Below are positions 33,951-43,471 of a stretch of DNA of 64,000 bases, piece after piece. Every line of letters begins with the position of its first letter. Position 1 is the first letter of the stretch. The position numbers and the translations under genes are program-made. Below the pieces are notes generated by a model, which had not been told where the DNA came from, did no database searches, and saw nothing but the letters and a program-made list of their open reading frames with translations. Origin of the DNA: Saccharicrinis aurantiacus (lineage in GTDB: Bacteria > Bacteroidota > Bacteroidia > Bacteroidales > Marinilabiliaceae); the NCBI RefSeq assembly GCF_001660705.2, contig NZ_LYBV02000034.1, positions 124,001 through 188,000 of the forward strand, read 5' to 3'.

Positions 33951-33980
33951 AAATGTAAAAAGATATTGTGTAAGCACAAA
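33951..33980 (-). promoter_or_regulatory. pssA promoter
   Basis: On the minus strand TTTG (33977-33980), an 18-base spacer, and TACATTTG (33951-33958). The start codon is 22 bases downstream of the -7 element. Confidence 0.7.
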
Positions 33981-34059
33981 CAGTAAACACTATGTACAAT
34001 TGCAAGCGGACGATAGCTTAAACATTTTCTGAATAGTATTTATAGTGTTTGATTAAGAG

Positions 34060-34983
34060 TTAATCGACAAAATGGGTGTTTGGAAATTCACTTTTTAAAG
34101 AGTGCTCATAAATGGCTTTATTTTTATAATAATTATTTGCGTACAGATAGACTTCCTTACCCAACATTGAGGCTGTTATGGCCACATGCAAGCGATTGGT
34201 ACGAACCACACTGAATTTATTAATCAGGTTTACAAACTTGTAAGTAGAATAGTTTAATAAGCCTAAATTATGAGTTCCGAACATGTAAACCTGAGACAAA
34301 TCGATATTATTTACTGGCAGATCTATGTCTGTTTTTTCTTCATCCTCTCTAAAACACACGAGGGTATCTGGCGTTGATTTTTTAGTGAGTTGAATCAATT
34401 GTTGTTCATGATTTATACTCTGCACGTACTTGTTATAATTGGGGAGTTCGCTGCCTTTTTTGCTAGCTATTAACTTATAAAATACCTTTAAAAGAAGGAT
34501 ATGAATGGGTGATTTTGTTTTAAAGGAGAGGATTTTGTTGATATCGAGATGAAAAGCCATATCGTGCGACAAATAAACATTTGCGGCCATGTTGATATCT
34601 TTTAAATAGTTATAACTGATTTGCTCTCTAACGATAATATCAACTGTACTTGGCAGGTTTTCCAACAGTTCTTTATGATCGTTTACAGTGTGTGGCAGCA
34701 GCACAAACTTGTTGGCTTTTGCAGCATGTTTTGTAATAAACTTTTTAGCATGATTATAATTCTTCACCAAATTACCTCCACCACCATAAGCCACTAATTT
34801 ATTCTCGGAATTAAAACTTAATGGGTCGTTGATATATTCATATTTAATATTGTGCTTCTCGAAAAAATGAAAGGTACCCAAAGCAATGATTGCATCTCCT
34901 GCATTACCCGGATTTGGCGAGTAATACAACACTCCAAACTCTTTGTTTAACTGCTTTAGGTATTCTACTAAATTAAAATTCAT
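34060..34983 (-). CDS. Polysaccharide pyruvyl transferase family protein
   Basis: A 307-residue protein of the pyruvyl transferase family. It begins with SPNPGNAGDAIIALGTFHFF (22-41), followed by AYGGGGNLV and a C-terminal half with VVRTNRLHVAITASMLGKEV. The family transfers pyruvate from phosphoenolpyruvate to sugars of surface polysaccharides. No other sugar gene is adjacent, so the acceptor is unknown. Confidence 0.82.
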   Translation of the reverse strand: MNFNLVEYLKQLNKEFGVLYYSPNPGNAGDAIIALGTFHFFEKHNIKYEYINDPLSFNSENKLVAYGGGGNLVKNYNHAKKFITKHAAKANKFVLLPHTVNDHKELLENLPSTVDIIVREQISYNYLKDINMAANVYLSHDMAFHLDINKILSFKTKSPIHILLLKVFYKLIASKKGSELPNYNKYVQSINHEQQLIQLTKKSTPDTLVCFREDEEKTDIDLPVNNIDLSQVYMFGTHNLGLLNYSTYKFVNLINKFSVVRTNRLHVAITASMLGKEVYLYANNYYKNKAIYEHSLKSEFPNTHFVD

Positions 34984-35173
34984 ATCAGTATTGGCTTATA
35001 ATAAGAATTGCTAATATCATTATTAATTAGATTGCTTATGCATATTCTTTATAAATGGAGCTTTAAATTACATAAAGCACAGAAAATGTTTCTTAAAGCC
35101 TTTACCTATTAATGCTTTGGCGATTATAAACCGCAGAATGTAACGTATAATAGCTTGCCCGATAATAAATTCC

Positions 35174-37549
35174 TTAGATCTTCTTCCCTGCCCAACGTGT
35201 TGAAAAAGTAGTGAATACCACTACTGTTATAGAACTTACGGGCATTAAAATAGCTGCTACCACGGGCGATAAATTTCCGCTTATGGCAAATGCCAAACCA
35301 ATAAAATTATAACATATTGAAATAATAAAACTTTGCTTTACAATGCGCAAACTCTTTTGTGCATAACGCACAAACTGGTGCAAACGACTAAAGTGTTTGG
35401 CTTCGAGAATGGCATCGCCAGCAGGCGAAAAATGGTAAATATCGTCGGCTAAGGATAATGCCACATCGCTACTTAAGAAGGCTCCAGAGTCGTTTAGTCC
35501 ATCGCCAGTCATGAGCACTCGCCTACCCTCTTCTTTCAGTTGAAGTATAAAGTTTTGCTTGTCCTGCGGCTTTTGATTAAAACGTATTTTATCTGATTCG
35601 AAATAGCTAAGCAGGTTTTCTTTCTCACCATCGTTATCTCCCGATAGCAGGTATAAATCGTACTTTGATTTAAGAGCTGCAATTACCTCTTCAATGCCTT
35701 CGCGATACTGGTTGCTTACCTTAAAGTAACCGCGCAGTTGATTATTTATAGAGATATACACAGCCGAATTTTCTTGCTGTACCACTTCAGCTTCGCCACT
35801 AACATATTCTAAAGAACCCAATTTTATAGGCATCTGATTAATGGTAGCAAACAAACCACGTCCGGCTATTTCAGTAAAACCAATGGTTTGAAGGGCTTCT
35901 GTGGGCGAATAGTTGGCCGCAACAGCTGCACTCAAAGGATGGGTTGATTGTTTAGCAAGAGCCAACACCATATTGAGTTCGTGATCTGTTAAAGGATCGC
36001 CCACGAACTTAACGCTGCTTTCCTCGGGCTTGGTAAGCGTTCCGGTTTTATCGAAAACAATGGTATCAATAGTGGTGAGTTTTTCAATAACATCGATATT
36101 TTTAAGATACATGCCCTTTTGGCCCAATACTCGCATGGCGCTACCAAAGGTAAAAGGCAGCGATAGCGCAAGGGCGCATGGACACGCTACAATAAGCACT
36201 GAGGTTAATACCATAAGTGCTGTTTTAAAATCGGCATGAAGCATCCAATAGCTGAATCCTGCTACGGCAATAATAATTACAGCAATGGTAAATCGTCCGC
36301 TTATGCGATCGATAATAGACGTAAGGGTGCGCTTGCTTTTCGCCTGCTTTTCGCTTTGATTCCAAAGTTGGGTAAGGTGACTTTGCTCTACTTCTTTATC
36401 GATTTTAACCACAATGGCTCCGCCGGTTTGTATACCACCGGCATATAAAAAATCGTCTTTCTTTTTAATAACAGGAACTGACTCACCGGTAACAAAACTA
36501 TAGTCGATCAGTGCATTTCCGCTTACGAGAACAGAATCGGCAGGTATGAGTTCCTTATTTCGGATTAAAAGTTGATTCCCTACTTCAATATCTTTTAAAA
36601 GCACACTCTCTTCAACCTCATCGGTAATTCGAGTAACTGCCACCGGAAAATACGATTTATAATCTCTATCGAAAGCCAAGGCCTGATAGGTTTTACTTTG
36701 GTACCACCGCCCCAACAATAGAAAGAAAAGGAAGCCACTTAAGCTATCGGAATAACCTGGCCCAATGCCTAAAAGTACTTCGTAGGAAGTAACGGCAAAA
36801 AGCGCCAATATACCAATGGCAATGGGTAAATCGATATTCACGATTCCTTTGCGGAGATTTTTAAATGCTGAAATAAGGTAATCGCTTCCGCTATAAAATA
36901 CCAAAGGAATGGTAAGTACGTACATCAGGTAATACAGAAATACCCCAAAACTGCCATCGACAGCCTCGCCATTAAAATACTCGGGCAAACTGTAAAGCAT
37001 CACATTTCCGAAAACAAAACCTGCTACTCCAATTTTATAAATGAGGCTTTTATTCTGCTTGCTTCCGTGTTCTTTTCCATCAATATCTTGCAATGAAATA
37101 TCGGGGATATAATGAATAGATACCAATAGTTCCACCAATTGACGCAAACTGATTTGCTCTGTATCGAAACTTACAGTATAGGTTTTCTTTACGAAGTTTA
37201 CCGCGCCATACTTAACGCCTTCGTTTAGCTTATTTAAATGCTCGAGCAACCAAATACACGATGCACAGTGAATAGTTGGTATATAGAAAGTGACTTTGGC
37301 AATGCCATTATCGAAGAAATCGTATAGCTTTTCTTTAACCTCGTCGTTATCGAGATAGGCGTATTTATTTTGATGCGGCACTTCATTTAAGCGAATACCG
37401 GGCTGTTGTTCAAACTCGTAATACTGCTGCATTTCGCTGCCATTAAGCATCTCGAATACCGTTTGGCATCCGTTACAACAAAATAGATTTCCATTTTTTT
37501 CAATGGGATGTTTGCCACAATCGGCACCGCAGTGTACGCATTTATTCAT
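35174..37549 (-). CDS. ccoI: Copper-translocating P-type ATPase of cbb3 assembly
   Basis: A 791-residue P1B ATPase of the CcoI/FixI type. The N-terminus has a Cys-rich domain (C4, C7, C11, C24, C25, C28), then the metal-binding CASC at 95-98. The membrane CPC motif is in VACPCALALS. The phosphorylation loop is DKTGTLT, and MTGDGLNDS is the hinge. It supplies copper for the cbb3 binuclear centre at the inner membrane. It is the last gene of ccoG-ccoH-tauE/safE-ccoI. Confidence 0.93.
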   Translation of the reverse strand: MNKCVHCGADCGKHPIEKNGNLFCCNGCQTVFEMLNGSEMQQYYEFEQQPGIRLNEVPHQNKYAYLDNDEVKEKLYDFFDNGIAKVTFYIPTIHCASCIWLLEHLNKLNEGVKYGAVNFVKKTYTVSFDTEQISLRQLVELLVSIHYIPDISLQDIDGKEHGSKQNKSLIYKIGVAGFVFGNVMLYSLPEYFNGEAVDGSFGVFLYYLMYVLTIPLVFYSGSDYLISAFKNLRKGIVNIDLPIAIGILALFAVTSYEVLLGIGPGYSDSLSGFLFFLLLGRWYQSKTYQALAFDRDYKSYFPVAVTRITDEVEESVLLKDIEVGNQLLIRNKELIPADSVLVSGNALIDYSFVTGESVPVIKKKDDFLYAGGIQTGGAIVVKIDKEVEQSHLTQLWNQSEKQAKSKRTLTSIIDRISGRFTIAVIIIAVAGFSYWMLHADFKTALMVLTSVLIVACPCALALSLPFTFGSAMRVLGQKGMYLKNIDVIEKLTTIDTIVFDKTGTLTKPEESSVKFVGDPLTDHELNMVLALAKQSTHPLSAAVAANYSPTEALQTIGFTEIAGRGLFATINQMPIKLGSLEYVSGEAEVVQQENSAVYISINNQLRGYFKVSNQYREGIEEVIAALKSKYDLYLLSGDNDGEKENLLSYFESDKIRFNQKPQDKQNFILQLKEEGRRVLMTGDGLNDSGAFLSSDVALSLADDIYHFSPAGDAILEAKHFSRLHQFVRYAQKSLRIVKQSFIISICYNFIGLAFAISGNLSPVVAAILMPVSSITVVVFTTFSTRWAGKKI

Positions 37550-37646
37550 TTAATACTTTTATAAGGCGATTAGTGGTTTTGGTTAATCACAAGCAAGCTG
37601 CGAATCAGACTAATTTCTATTATCTAAATTCTAATGATCTTTTCAA

Positions 37647-38378
37647 TTAATGACAACAAGAGTTATCAACAGCTTCCATAGTATCTACTTGGGAATGGGC
37701 TGCTGGTGATAATTTACTCTCGGGTGGACTTAAATAAGGAATGCCCAAACTTAAACCTCGCAACACAAAAATAAGTCCGATTACCACAACCATTACTGGG
37801 ATCACTTTATTCATTTTATTACGGACTGAAAGACTCATCATATTACCCAATATAGAAATAGCCAACATTAAGGGCAGCGTACCTAAACCAAATAACAACA
37901 TAAATAGGGCGCCTTCTGCAACTCCTCCTGCACCAATGGCGCCGGCAATCGCAACGTAAACCAAACCACATGGCAATAGACCATTCAGTAAGCCAATAAA
38001 AAATAAGCCGCCGAACGATTTCTTTGCAAATAGGCGTTGAATGCCCTTTCGAACAGCTCCTGCGAATGGTATTTTCCCTGAATTCACCTTTTTAAATAGC
38101 GAGGGCACTAATACTGATATAATCATTAAAGCACCCATTGCAACGGATACCCATTTCTGAAATCCTACCAATGAAAGTCCTTGCCCCACTAGTCCGAAAA
38201 CCGCGCCCATAAGCGCATAGGTAACACTACGGCCAAGGTTATACAAAACCCCACCTGTGACTTTAACGGCATTATTGTTCCCGTTTAAAGGCAAAGCCAA
38301 GGCTATTGGCCCGCACATACCCGCACAATGGAAACTACCCATTAAACCAAGTACAAATCCTGATAATACAATATCCAT
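37647..38378 (-). CDS. TauE/SafE (UreH-like) membrane protein of the cbb3 cluster
   Basis: A 243-residue protein with about six to seven membrane segments. It begins SGFVLGLMGSFHCAGMCGP, the usual start of this family in cbb3 loci. The C-terminal tail ends in DNSCCH, which could bind a metal ion. Homologues next to ccoI are thought to help cytochrome or copper maturation. The exact role is not established. It follows fixH by two bases. Confidence 0.82.
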   Translation of the reverse strand: MDIVLSGFVLGLMGSFHCAGMCGPIALALPLNGNNNAVKVTGGVLYNLGRSVTYALMGAVFGLVGQGLSLVGFQKWVSVAMGALMIISVLVPSLFKKVNSGKIPFAGAVRKGIQRLFAKKSFGGLFFIGLLNGLLPCGLVYVAIAGAIGAGGVAEGALFMLLFGLGTLPLMLAISILGNMMSLSVRNKMNKVIPVMVVVIGLIFVLRGLSLGIPYLSPPESKLSPAAHSQVDTMEAVDNSCCH

Positions 38379-38380
38379 AA

Positions 38381-38821
38381 TTATCTAACGAAAAAATCTT
38401 TAGTAACCTCGTAAGGCTCTTGGTTGTATTCCCAAGATACAGTTACATTATATCTGCCGTGTTTTAGCTGACTCTTATCCACTAAAAACTGTGCATCACC
38501 TGCTGGCACATTGAGCTTTAAATCGTCTTTTTTGTCAGAAGCACGATAAAAATAGATTTGCTTCTCACCTTTTAACTCAGGGCAAACCTCTGCGAAAGCA
38601 AACAAAACATGACCCTCTTGATTCTTTATTGAGACACTATCTTTTAATGAATAAGATCTTTTTTGAATTTCCATATGATTAGAAAACTCAGCCCCTTTCT
38701 TATAGTAATCCTTAGTTACTAAATCGTTATTCTGTTTTAACGAAAACATTACAAACGACACCATCCAAGTGAAAAATAACACTAGAAAAACTATTACTCC
38801 ATGTCCCCAACTAAACTTCAT
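38381..38821 (-). CDS. ccoH: CcoH/FixH family cbb3 assembly protein
   Basis: A 146-residue protein with one N-terminal membrane segment (GVIVFLVLFFTWMVSFVMFS) and a periplasmic domain ending YEVTKDFFVR. Its size and position between ccoG and the TauE/SafE gene fit FixH. It aids assembly of the oxidase, possibly copper delivery with CcoI. Confidence 0.82.
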   Translation of the reverse strand: MKFSWGHGVIVFLVLFFTWMVSFVMFSLKQNNDLVTKDYYKKGAEFSNHMEIQKRSYSLKDSVSIKNQEGHVLFAFAEVCPELKGEKQIYFYRASDKKDDLKLNVPAGDAQFLVDKSQLKHGRYNVTVSWEYNQEPYEVTKDFFVR

Positions 38822-38834
38822 CTTACTATATAAT

Positions 38835-40193
38835 TTATTTTTTCTGATTAGGCCCTACAAAAGACGCACTAGCCGAATCAATCATTTTTCCATTCTCGAA
38901 AGCACCAATTTTTACTTTAGTACTTCTTTTAACAATAGCACTCTTGGCAAGTTTTATAATAATGATACCACTAAAATTATTACTTGCTTTTAACTCTACT
39001 GGATGATCAGACAGAAAGAAACTTCCTTCTTCGGGTTCCAGTAATTTTATTTCTATATCCTTAAATTCAGGTGTTTTATTAATAATCTTTAATTGATACA
39101 TATTTGATAATGTATCGGCACTTACCTCTTGATACAAAGTCCCAGGCATTCTTAACAACGAAGTATCCACTTCGGTTCGCTTAGATATTGCAATAATCAG
39201 TGTAATTAATAAGGCTGATAGAACTAATACATAACCCAAAGTTCTGTAATTCTTGATACTACTCTTACCTGTCTCTAGTTGATATTGTGAGGTAAATCTG
39301 ATTAAGTTTTCGGGTTTACCAATACGCGTCATTACCGAATTACACTCATCAATACACGATGTACAATTAACACATTCGAGCTGACTACCATTTTTGATAT
39401 CAATCCCCGTTGGGCAAACTTTAATACAAGCTCCACAATTGATACAGTCACCAGCTTCTTTTGATCCACGTGGCTCTCCTCTCTTATAATCGTAGGCAAC
39501 AGTAATTGATTTTTTATCGAGCAGTACACCTTGCATTCTACCATAAGGGCAAAACATAGTACAGACTCCCTCGCGCAAATAAGCATAAATCCAGAAGTAA
39601 AATATACTCACCGCAAACATCGCCCCGTACACTTGCCAATATTCTTCAATAGGACTATTCCATATTTCAAGTAAGTAATCTAATCCCGTAAACCAAAGAA
39701 TAAATACATTGGTAAAAAACAGCGTTACAATATAATACAATGCATATTTAAGAATTCGCATAGGAAGGGAAACTTCTCTTTCTTTGTTACGATAATTACC
39801 ATGAAACAGATATTCTATTCTTCGGTATAGGCCTTCCATAAAGACAGTGTGCGGACATGCCCAACCGCACCATATGCGACCAAATACTGCAGTAAATAAA
39901 ACGATGAATACAACAACACTGGCCATAACCAAGGCCATTATATTGGTATCCTGCGAATAAACAATTTGTCCGAACAAATAGAACTGCCTATTGAGCACGT
40001 CCAAACGCATAAACGGATGACCATTTATGGTTACAATTGGCGCTAGAATAAAAAAGAATAATAACAATGTAGAAACCAAAGTACGACGTCTGTACCACTT
40101 CCCTTGAGGTTGTCGCACCTTAAGCCATTTACGCACTCCTGTTTCATCAATATTATCAGGCCTGTCTCTAAATGTTTTTTCCATACTTTTCAA
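38835..40193 (-). CDS. ccoG: cbb3 oxidase assembly protein CcoG (4Fe-4S)
   Basis: A 452-residue membrane protein with about five N-terminal membrane segments (GRIWCGWACPHTVFMEGLYR is typical). Two ferredoxin-type clusters follow: CINCGACIKVCPTG and CVNCTSCIDECN. A C-terminal Ig-like periplasmic domain ends the protein (about 340-452). It reduces copper for oxidase assembly in the studied homologues. It is the first gene after the ccoP terminator. Confidence 0.93.
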   Translation of the reverse strand: MKSMEKTFRDRPDNIDETGVRKWLKVRQPQGKWYRRRTLVSTLLLFFFILAPIVTINGHPFMRLDVLNRQFYLFGQIVYSQDTNIMALVMASVVVFIVLFTAVFGRIWCGWACPHTVFMEGLYRRIEYLFHGNYRNKEREVSLPMRILKYALYYIVTLFFTNVFILWFTGLDYLLEIWNSPIEEYWQVYGAMFAVSIFYFWIYAYLREGVCTMFCPYGRMQGVLLDKKSITVAYDYKRGEPRGSKEAGDCINCGACIKVCPTGIDIKNGSQLECVNCTSCIDECNSVMTRIGKPENLIRFTSQYQLETGKSSIKNYRTLGYVLVLSALLITLIIAISKRTEVDTSLLRMPGTLYQEVSADTLSNMYQLKIINKTPEFKDIEIKLLEPEEGSFFLSDHPVELKASNNFSGIIIIKLAKSAIVKRSTKVKIGAFENGKMIDSASASFVGPNQKK

Positions 40194-40235
40194 TCTGGTT
40201 AGCTACTACTTACTAGCGGTAAATTAAAAATAAAA

Positions 40236-40276
40236 CACCCCTTTATTAAAAGCATAAAGCTAATAATAAAGGGGTG
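40236..40276 (-). terminator. Terminator between ccoP and ccoG
   Basis: A perfect 13-bp stem CACCCCTTTATTA/TAATAAAGGGGTG with a 15-base loop, followed on the minus strand by TTTTATTTTT. It ends the Fe-S/NrfD/cytochrome/cbb3 structural transcript and separates it from the assembly genes. Confidence 0.93.
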
Positions 40277-40299
40277 AAATCTCTTATCTGAAATGTATA

Positions 40300-40884
40300 T
40301 TATTTACATTCTTCGCCTTGCGGATCTTTAGGATTTGCTGGTGATGACCCTACTAACTCTTGCAATATGTAATTGGCTACATATTTGATTTCGTCTTCAG
40401 ACATCATAGCTTTGTAAGGAGTCATACCTTTGGTTGGCTTTCCTTCGCTAATAACTTTCATAATATCAGCTTCAGAGCAACCATTAATCCAGAACTTATC
40501 TGTTAAATTAGGACCAATTGCATTACCTTCTCCACTTTGACCATGACAGGCCATACAAGCGTTCTTGGTATAAAGCTCTTTACCTTTTGCAACCATATCA
40601 TTCATGGCCAACTCTGGTTTATTGCCCTGATTTTGTTCTTTCAACTCAGCCTGACTGGCTTCATAAGCAGCTACTGATGCAGCATATTCTCCATCCTGAC
40701 CTCTTCCGTTACCTGGGTATCCAAAGTAGTGAATTGTATAAAACAACGAGAAACCAATTGTTACTAAAAATAATAAAGTAATCCATAACGGAGCAGGATT
40801 GTTTTGCTCTTTAATGCCATCATAATCATGCGACTCGATATCGTCATGAAAACCATTGGCTCCAATATTTACTTCTTGGCTCAT
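40300..40884 (-). CDS. ccoP: cbb3 oxidase subunit III, mono-heme
   Basis: A 194-residue membrane-anchored cytochrome with one membrane segment (about 33-53). A single heme c site is CMACH (110-114), with the axial methionine in the GMTPYKAMM region. Proteobacterial CcoP has two hemes, so this is a shortened form. It accepts electrons and passes them to CcoO/CcoN. Confidence 0.92.
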   Translation of the reverse strand: MSQEVNIGANGFHDDIESHDYDGIKEQNNPAPLWITLLFLVTIGFSLFYTIHYFGYPGNGRGQDGEYAASVAAYEASQAELKEQNQGNKPELAMNDMVAKGKELYTKNACMACHGQSGEGNAIGPNLTDKFWINGCSEADIMKVISEGKPTKGMTPYKAMMSEDEIKYVANYILQELVGSSPANPKDPQGEECK

Positions 40885-40906
40885 AAATTATATATTTAGT
40901 TAATTA

Positions 40907-41092
40907 TTAACGCATCTCGGTTCCCTTATCATCTTCAAGTATTGCATTTTTATACTCATTCATCACCTCCTTTGGAGTGCGAATGGTTTTATATGCAATA
41001 ATGATAAAAAGAACAATAAAGATGAAGATACCTATTGAGTAATACCAATAGAGACCTTCAACATTTTTTAATACTTCACTTACAAATCCCAT
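40907..41092 (-). CDS. ccoQ: cbb3 oxidase subunit CcoQ-like
   Basis: A 61-residue peptide with one membrane segment (IGIFIFIVLFIIIAYKTI). Position between ccoNO and ccoP and its size fit CcoQ, a small stabilising subunit. Eight bases separate it from the ccoNO stop. Confidence 0.82.
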   Translation of the reverse strand: MGFVSEVLKNVEGLYWYYSIGIFIFIVLFIIIAYKTIRTPKEVMNEYKNAILEDDKGTEMR

Positions 41093-41100
41093 AAACTCTT

Positions 41101-43251
41101 TTATTCTGTAACAGATATATCGCGTCCTAGTTTATGTAAATACGCAATAATTGCAATTACTTCTTTAGTTGGCTCAACTTCTACACCCGAAGCTTTTAAA
41201 TCCGCTACTATCTTTTTAGCTTCTTTCATATATTCCTCAACGGCACGTTTATCAAAATCGGCATCATACGGAACACCCATCATTTGCATCACGCGAATCT
41301 TACGAGGAATTTCATCTAGATTAACATCATTCTCGGCTAACCAGCTATATTCAGGCATTATCGTTTGAGGATTCATCTCAAACGGATTCATAAAGTGATT
41401 ATAATGCCAAATCGCAGTTTTATAGGTAGTAGACCCTGCAATAGAGAAATCACCTAAATATCCTGCTCTAGATAAATCTGGCCCTGTACGACGAGATCCC
41501 CATTGGAATGGATGATCATATACGTACTCACCAATTTTATTATACTCACCATATCTATCCGTTTCCCAACGAAGCGGTCTAATTTGTTGCGAGTGACAGT
41601 TATAACAACCATTGGCAATATATACATCGCGCCCAGCTAATTCTAGAGGCGAATAAGGTTTTACTGATTCTATTTTAGGAACATTAGATTCAATTTTTAA
41701 TAATGGAATAATTTCTACTGCTCCACCAATAACCACTGCCACAAAAACCAATACGGCAAAACGAACACTTCTACGCTCTAACCAACGGTGCACTGTTTCG
41801 CCTGATGCATCACGCTTGCTAGGATTAACAAGAGCTGGTGCTTCTGCTTCCTCATTGGCAGTAATTTCACCCATCGCAAATGTTTTTATCATATTAAATA
41901 AGAACATTAAGAAACCTGCGAAGAATAATACACCACCTACAATTCTAAAAGCGTATAATGGTAATATCTGTATGGTTGTTTCAAGGAAATTTGGATAGGC
42001 CAAGCCACCTGCATCCGTATATTCTTTAAGCATTAACCATTGTGTAATAGCTGCCCAATATAATGGGATTGCAAACAACAGAATACCCAATGTACCAATC
42101 CAGAAATGTGCGTTGGCTAATTTCTCAGAATATAACTTTGTTTTAAATAACTTAGGAACCAACCAATAGAACATACCGAATATTAATCCGCCATTCCAGC
42201 CCATTCCGGCAATATGTGTATGTGCAATAGTCCAATCTGTAAAGTGACTAATTGCGTTTACAGATTTTAATGACATCATTGGGCCTTCGAAAGTAGCCAT
42301 ACCGTAGGCAATTAATGCCACTACAATAAACTTCAGGTCGGCTCTATCTCTCACCTTATCCCATGCTCCACGCAATGTTAATAATCCATTAACCATACCA
42401 CCCCACGAAGGCGCAATAAGCATTATAGAGAATGTAACCCCTAGCGCCTGTAACCAATCAGGTAAAGCACTATAAAGTAAGTGATGAGGGCCTGTCCACA
42501 TATATAAGAATATCAATGTCCAGAAATGTATGATGGATAACTGATATGAATAAATAGGACGATTTGAGGCCTTTGGTAAATAGTAGTACATTAAACCAAG
42601 CCACGGCGTAGTTAAGAAAAATGCTACTGCATTATGACCATACCACCATTGTACCAATGCATCTTGTGCACCTGCAAATATTGGATAACTCTTTACTAGT
42701 GAAACTGGAATACTCAATGAATTTACAATATGAAGAATAGCTACACCTAAGAAGGTTGCCAAATACCACCATACTGCAGCATAAATGTGTTTCACCCTAC
42801 GTTTTACGATGGTTCCAATCATATTCCATCCAAAAAGCACCCAAGATATTGCTATTAAGATATCAATCGGCCACTCTAACTCAGCATACTCTTTACCTGT
42901 TGTAAAGCCGGCTAATAAAGTAACTGCTGCCAAAACGATAACAAGCTGCCAACTCCAAAAATGAATTTTACTAATCCAATCGTTGAATAATCTTGCCTTT
43001 AAAACACGCTGCAAGGAATAATAAATTCCTGCAAACATCGCATTTCCGATAAATGCAAAAATTACAGCATTAGTATGTACTGGTCTTACTCTACCAAAAG
43101 TGGTATACTCAAGGCCAAAATTAAATTGTGGGTACGCCAACTGCAATGCAGCCAAAAGCCCAACAATTAAAGCAACTACTCCCCAAACAAGAGTGGCAAG
43201 AATAAAATTCTTAACCGTTGCATTGTCGTATTTAAATTTTTGTATTTCCAT
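41101..43251 (-). CDS. ccoNO: cbb3 cytochrome c oxidase, fused CcoN-CcoO
   Basis: A 716-residue fusion. The N-terminal part (about 1-460) is the heme-copper subunit I with many membrane segments and its histidine ligands (HTNAVIFAFIG; WWYGHNAVAFFLTTPWLG; HTHIAGMGWNG). From about 500 the CcoO part has a membrane anchor and one heme c site CYNCH (549-553) with SQQIRPLR after it. Fusion of the two subunits is common in Bacteroidota. It is the terminal oxidase with high oxygen affinity. Confidence 0.95.
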   Translation of the reverse strand: MEIQKFKYDNATVKNFILATLVWGVVALIVGLLAALQLAYPQFNFGLEYTTFGRVRPVHTNAVIFAFIGNAMFAGIYYSLQRVLKARLFNDWISKIHFWSWQLVIVLAAVTLLAGFTTGKEYAELEWPIDILIAISWVLFGWNMIGTIVKRRVKHIYAAVWWYLATFLGVAILHIVNSLSIPVSLVKSYPIFAGAQDALVQWWYGHNAVAFFLTTPWLGLMYYYLPKASNRPIYSYQLSIIHFWTLIFLYMWTGPHHLLYSALPDWLQALGVTFSIMLIAPSWGGMVNGLLTLRGAWDKVRDRADLKFIVVALIAYGMATFEGPMMSLKSVNAISHFTDWTIAHTHIAGMGWNGGLIFGMFYWLVPKLFKTKLYSEKLANAHFWIGTLGILLFAIPLYWAAITQWLMLKEYTDAGGLAYPNFLETTIQILPLYAFRIVGGVLFFAGFLMFLFNMIKTFAMGEITANEEAEAPALVNPSKRDASGETVHRWLERRSVRFAVLVFVAVVIGGAVEIIPLLKIESNVPKIESVKPYSPLELAGRDVYIANGCYNCHSQQIRPLRWETDRYGEYNKIGEYVYDHPFQWGSRRTGPDLSRAGYLGDFSIAGSTTYKTAIWHYNHFMNPFEMNPQTIMPEYSWLAENDVNLDEIPRKIRVMQMMGVPYDADFDKRAVEEYMKEAKKIVADLKASGVEVEPTKEVIAIIAYLHKLGRDISVTE

Positions 43252-43273
43252 TATTGTTACTCAATATGGTTTG

Positions 43274-43462
43274 TTATTTATCTGTTTTTGTCTTTTGCTC
43301 TTCAGTACTGCTGCCCGACTCATTGTCATCATCGAATAAAACACGAACTGAAGGTGTATATGTATCTTCATACTGTCCAGATTTTACTGCCCATACAAAA
43401 AGCCCTAAAAAAAATAGGGCTGCAAATAAGCTTACTCCGACTAGTAAATAAAGAATATTCAT
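43274..43462 (-). CDS. ccoS: cbb3 oxidase maturation protein CcoS
   Basis: A 62-residue peptide with one membrane segment and the family pattern FVWAVKSGQYEDTYTPSVRV followed by LFDDD. CcoS is needed for cofactor insertion in studied oxidases. It lies upstream of ccoNO here, not after ccoI as in many genomes. A C-terminal Ser/Lys-rich extension (GSSTEEQKTKTDK) is unusual. Confidence 0.9.
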   Translation of the reverse strand: MNILYLLVGVSLFAALFFLGLFVWAVKSGQYEDTYTPSVRVLFDDDNESGSSTEEQKTKTDK

Positions 43463-43471
43463 AAATATTTT

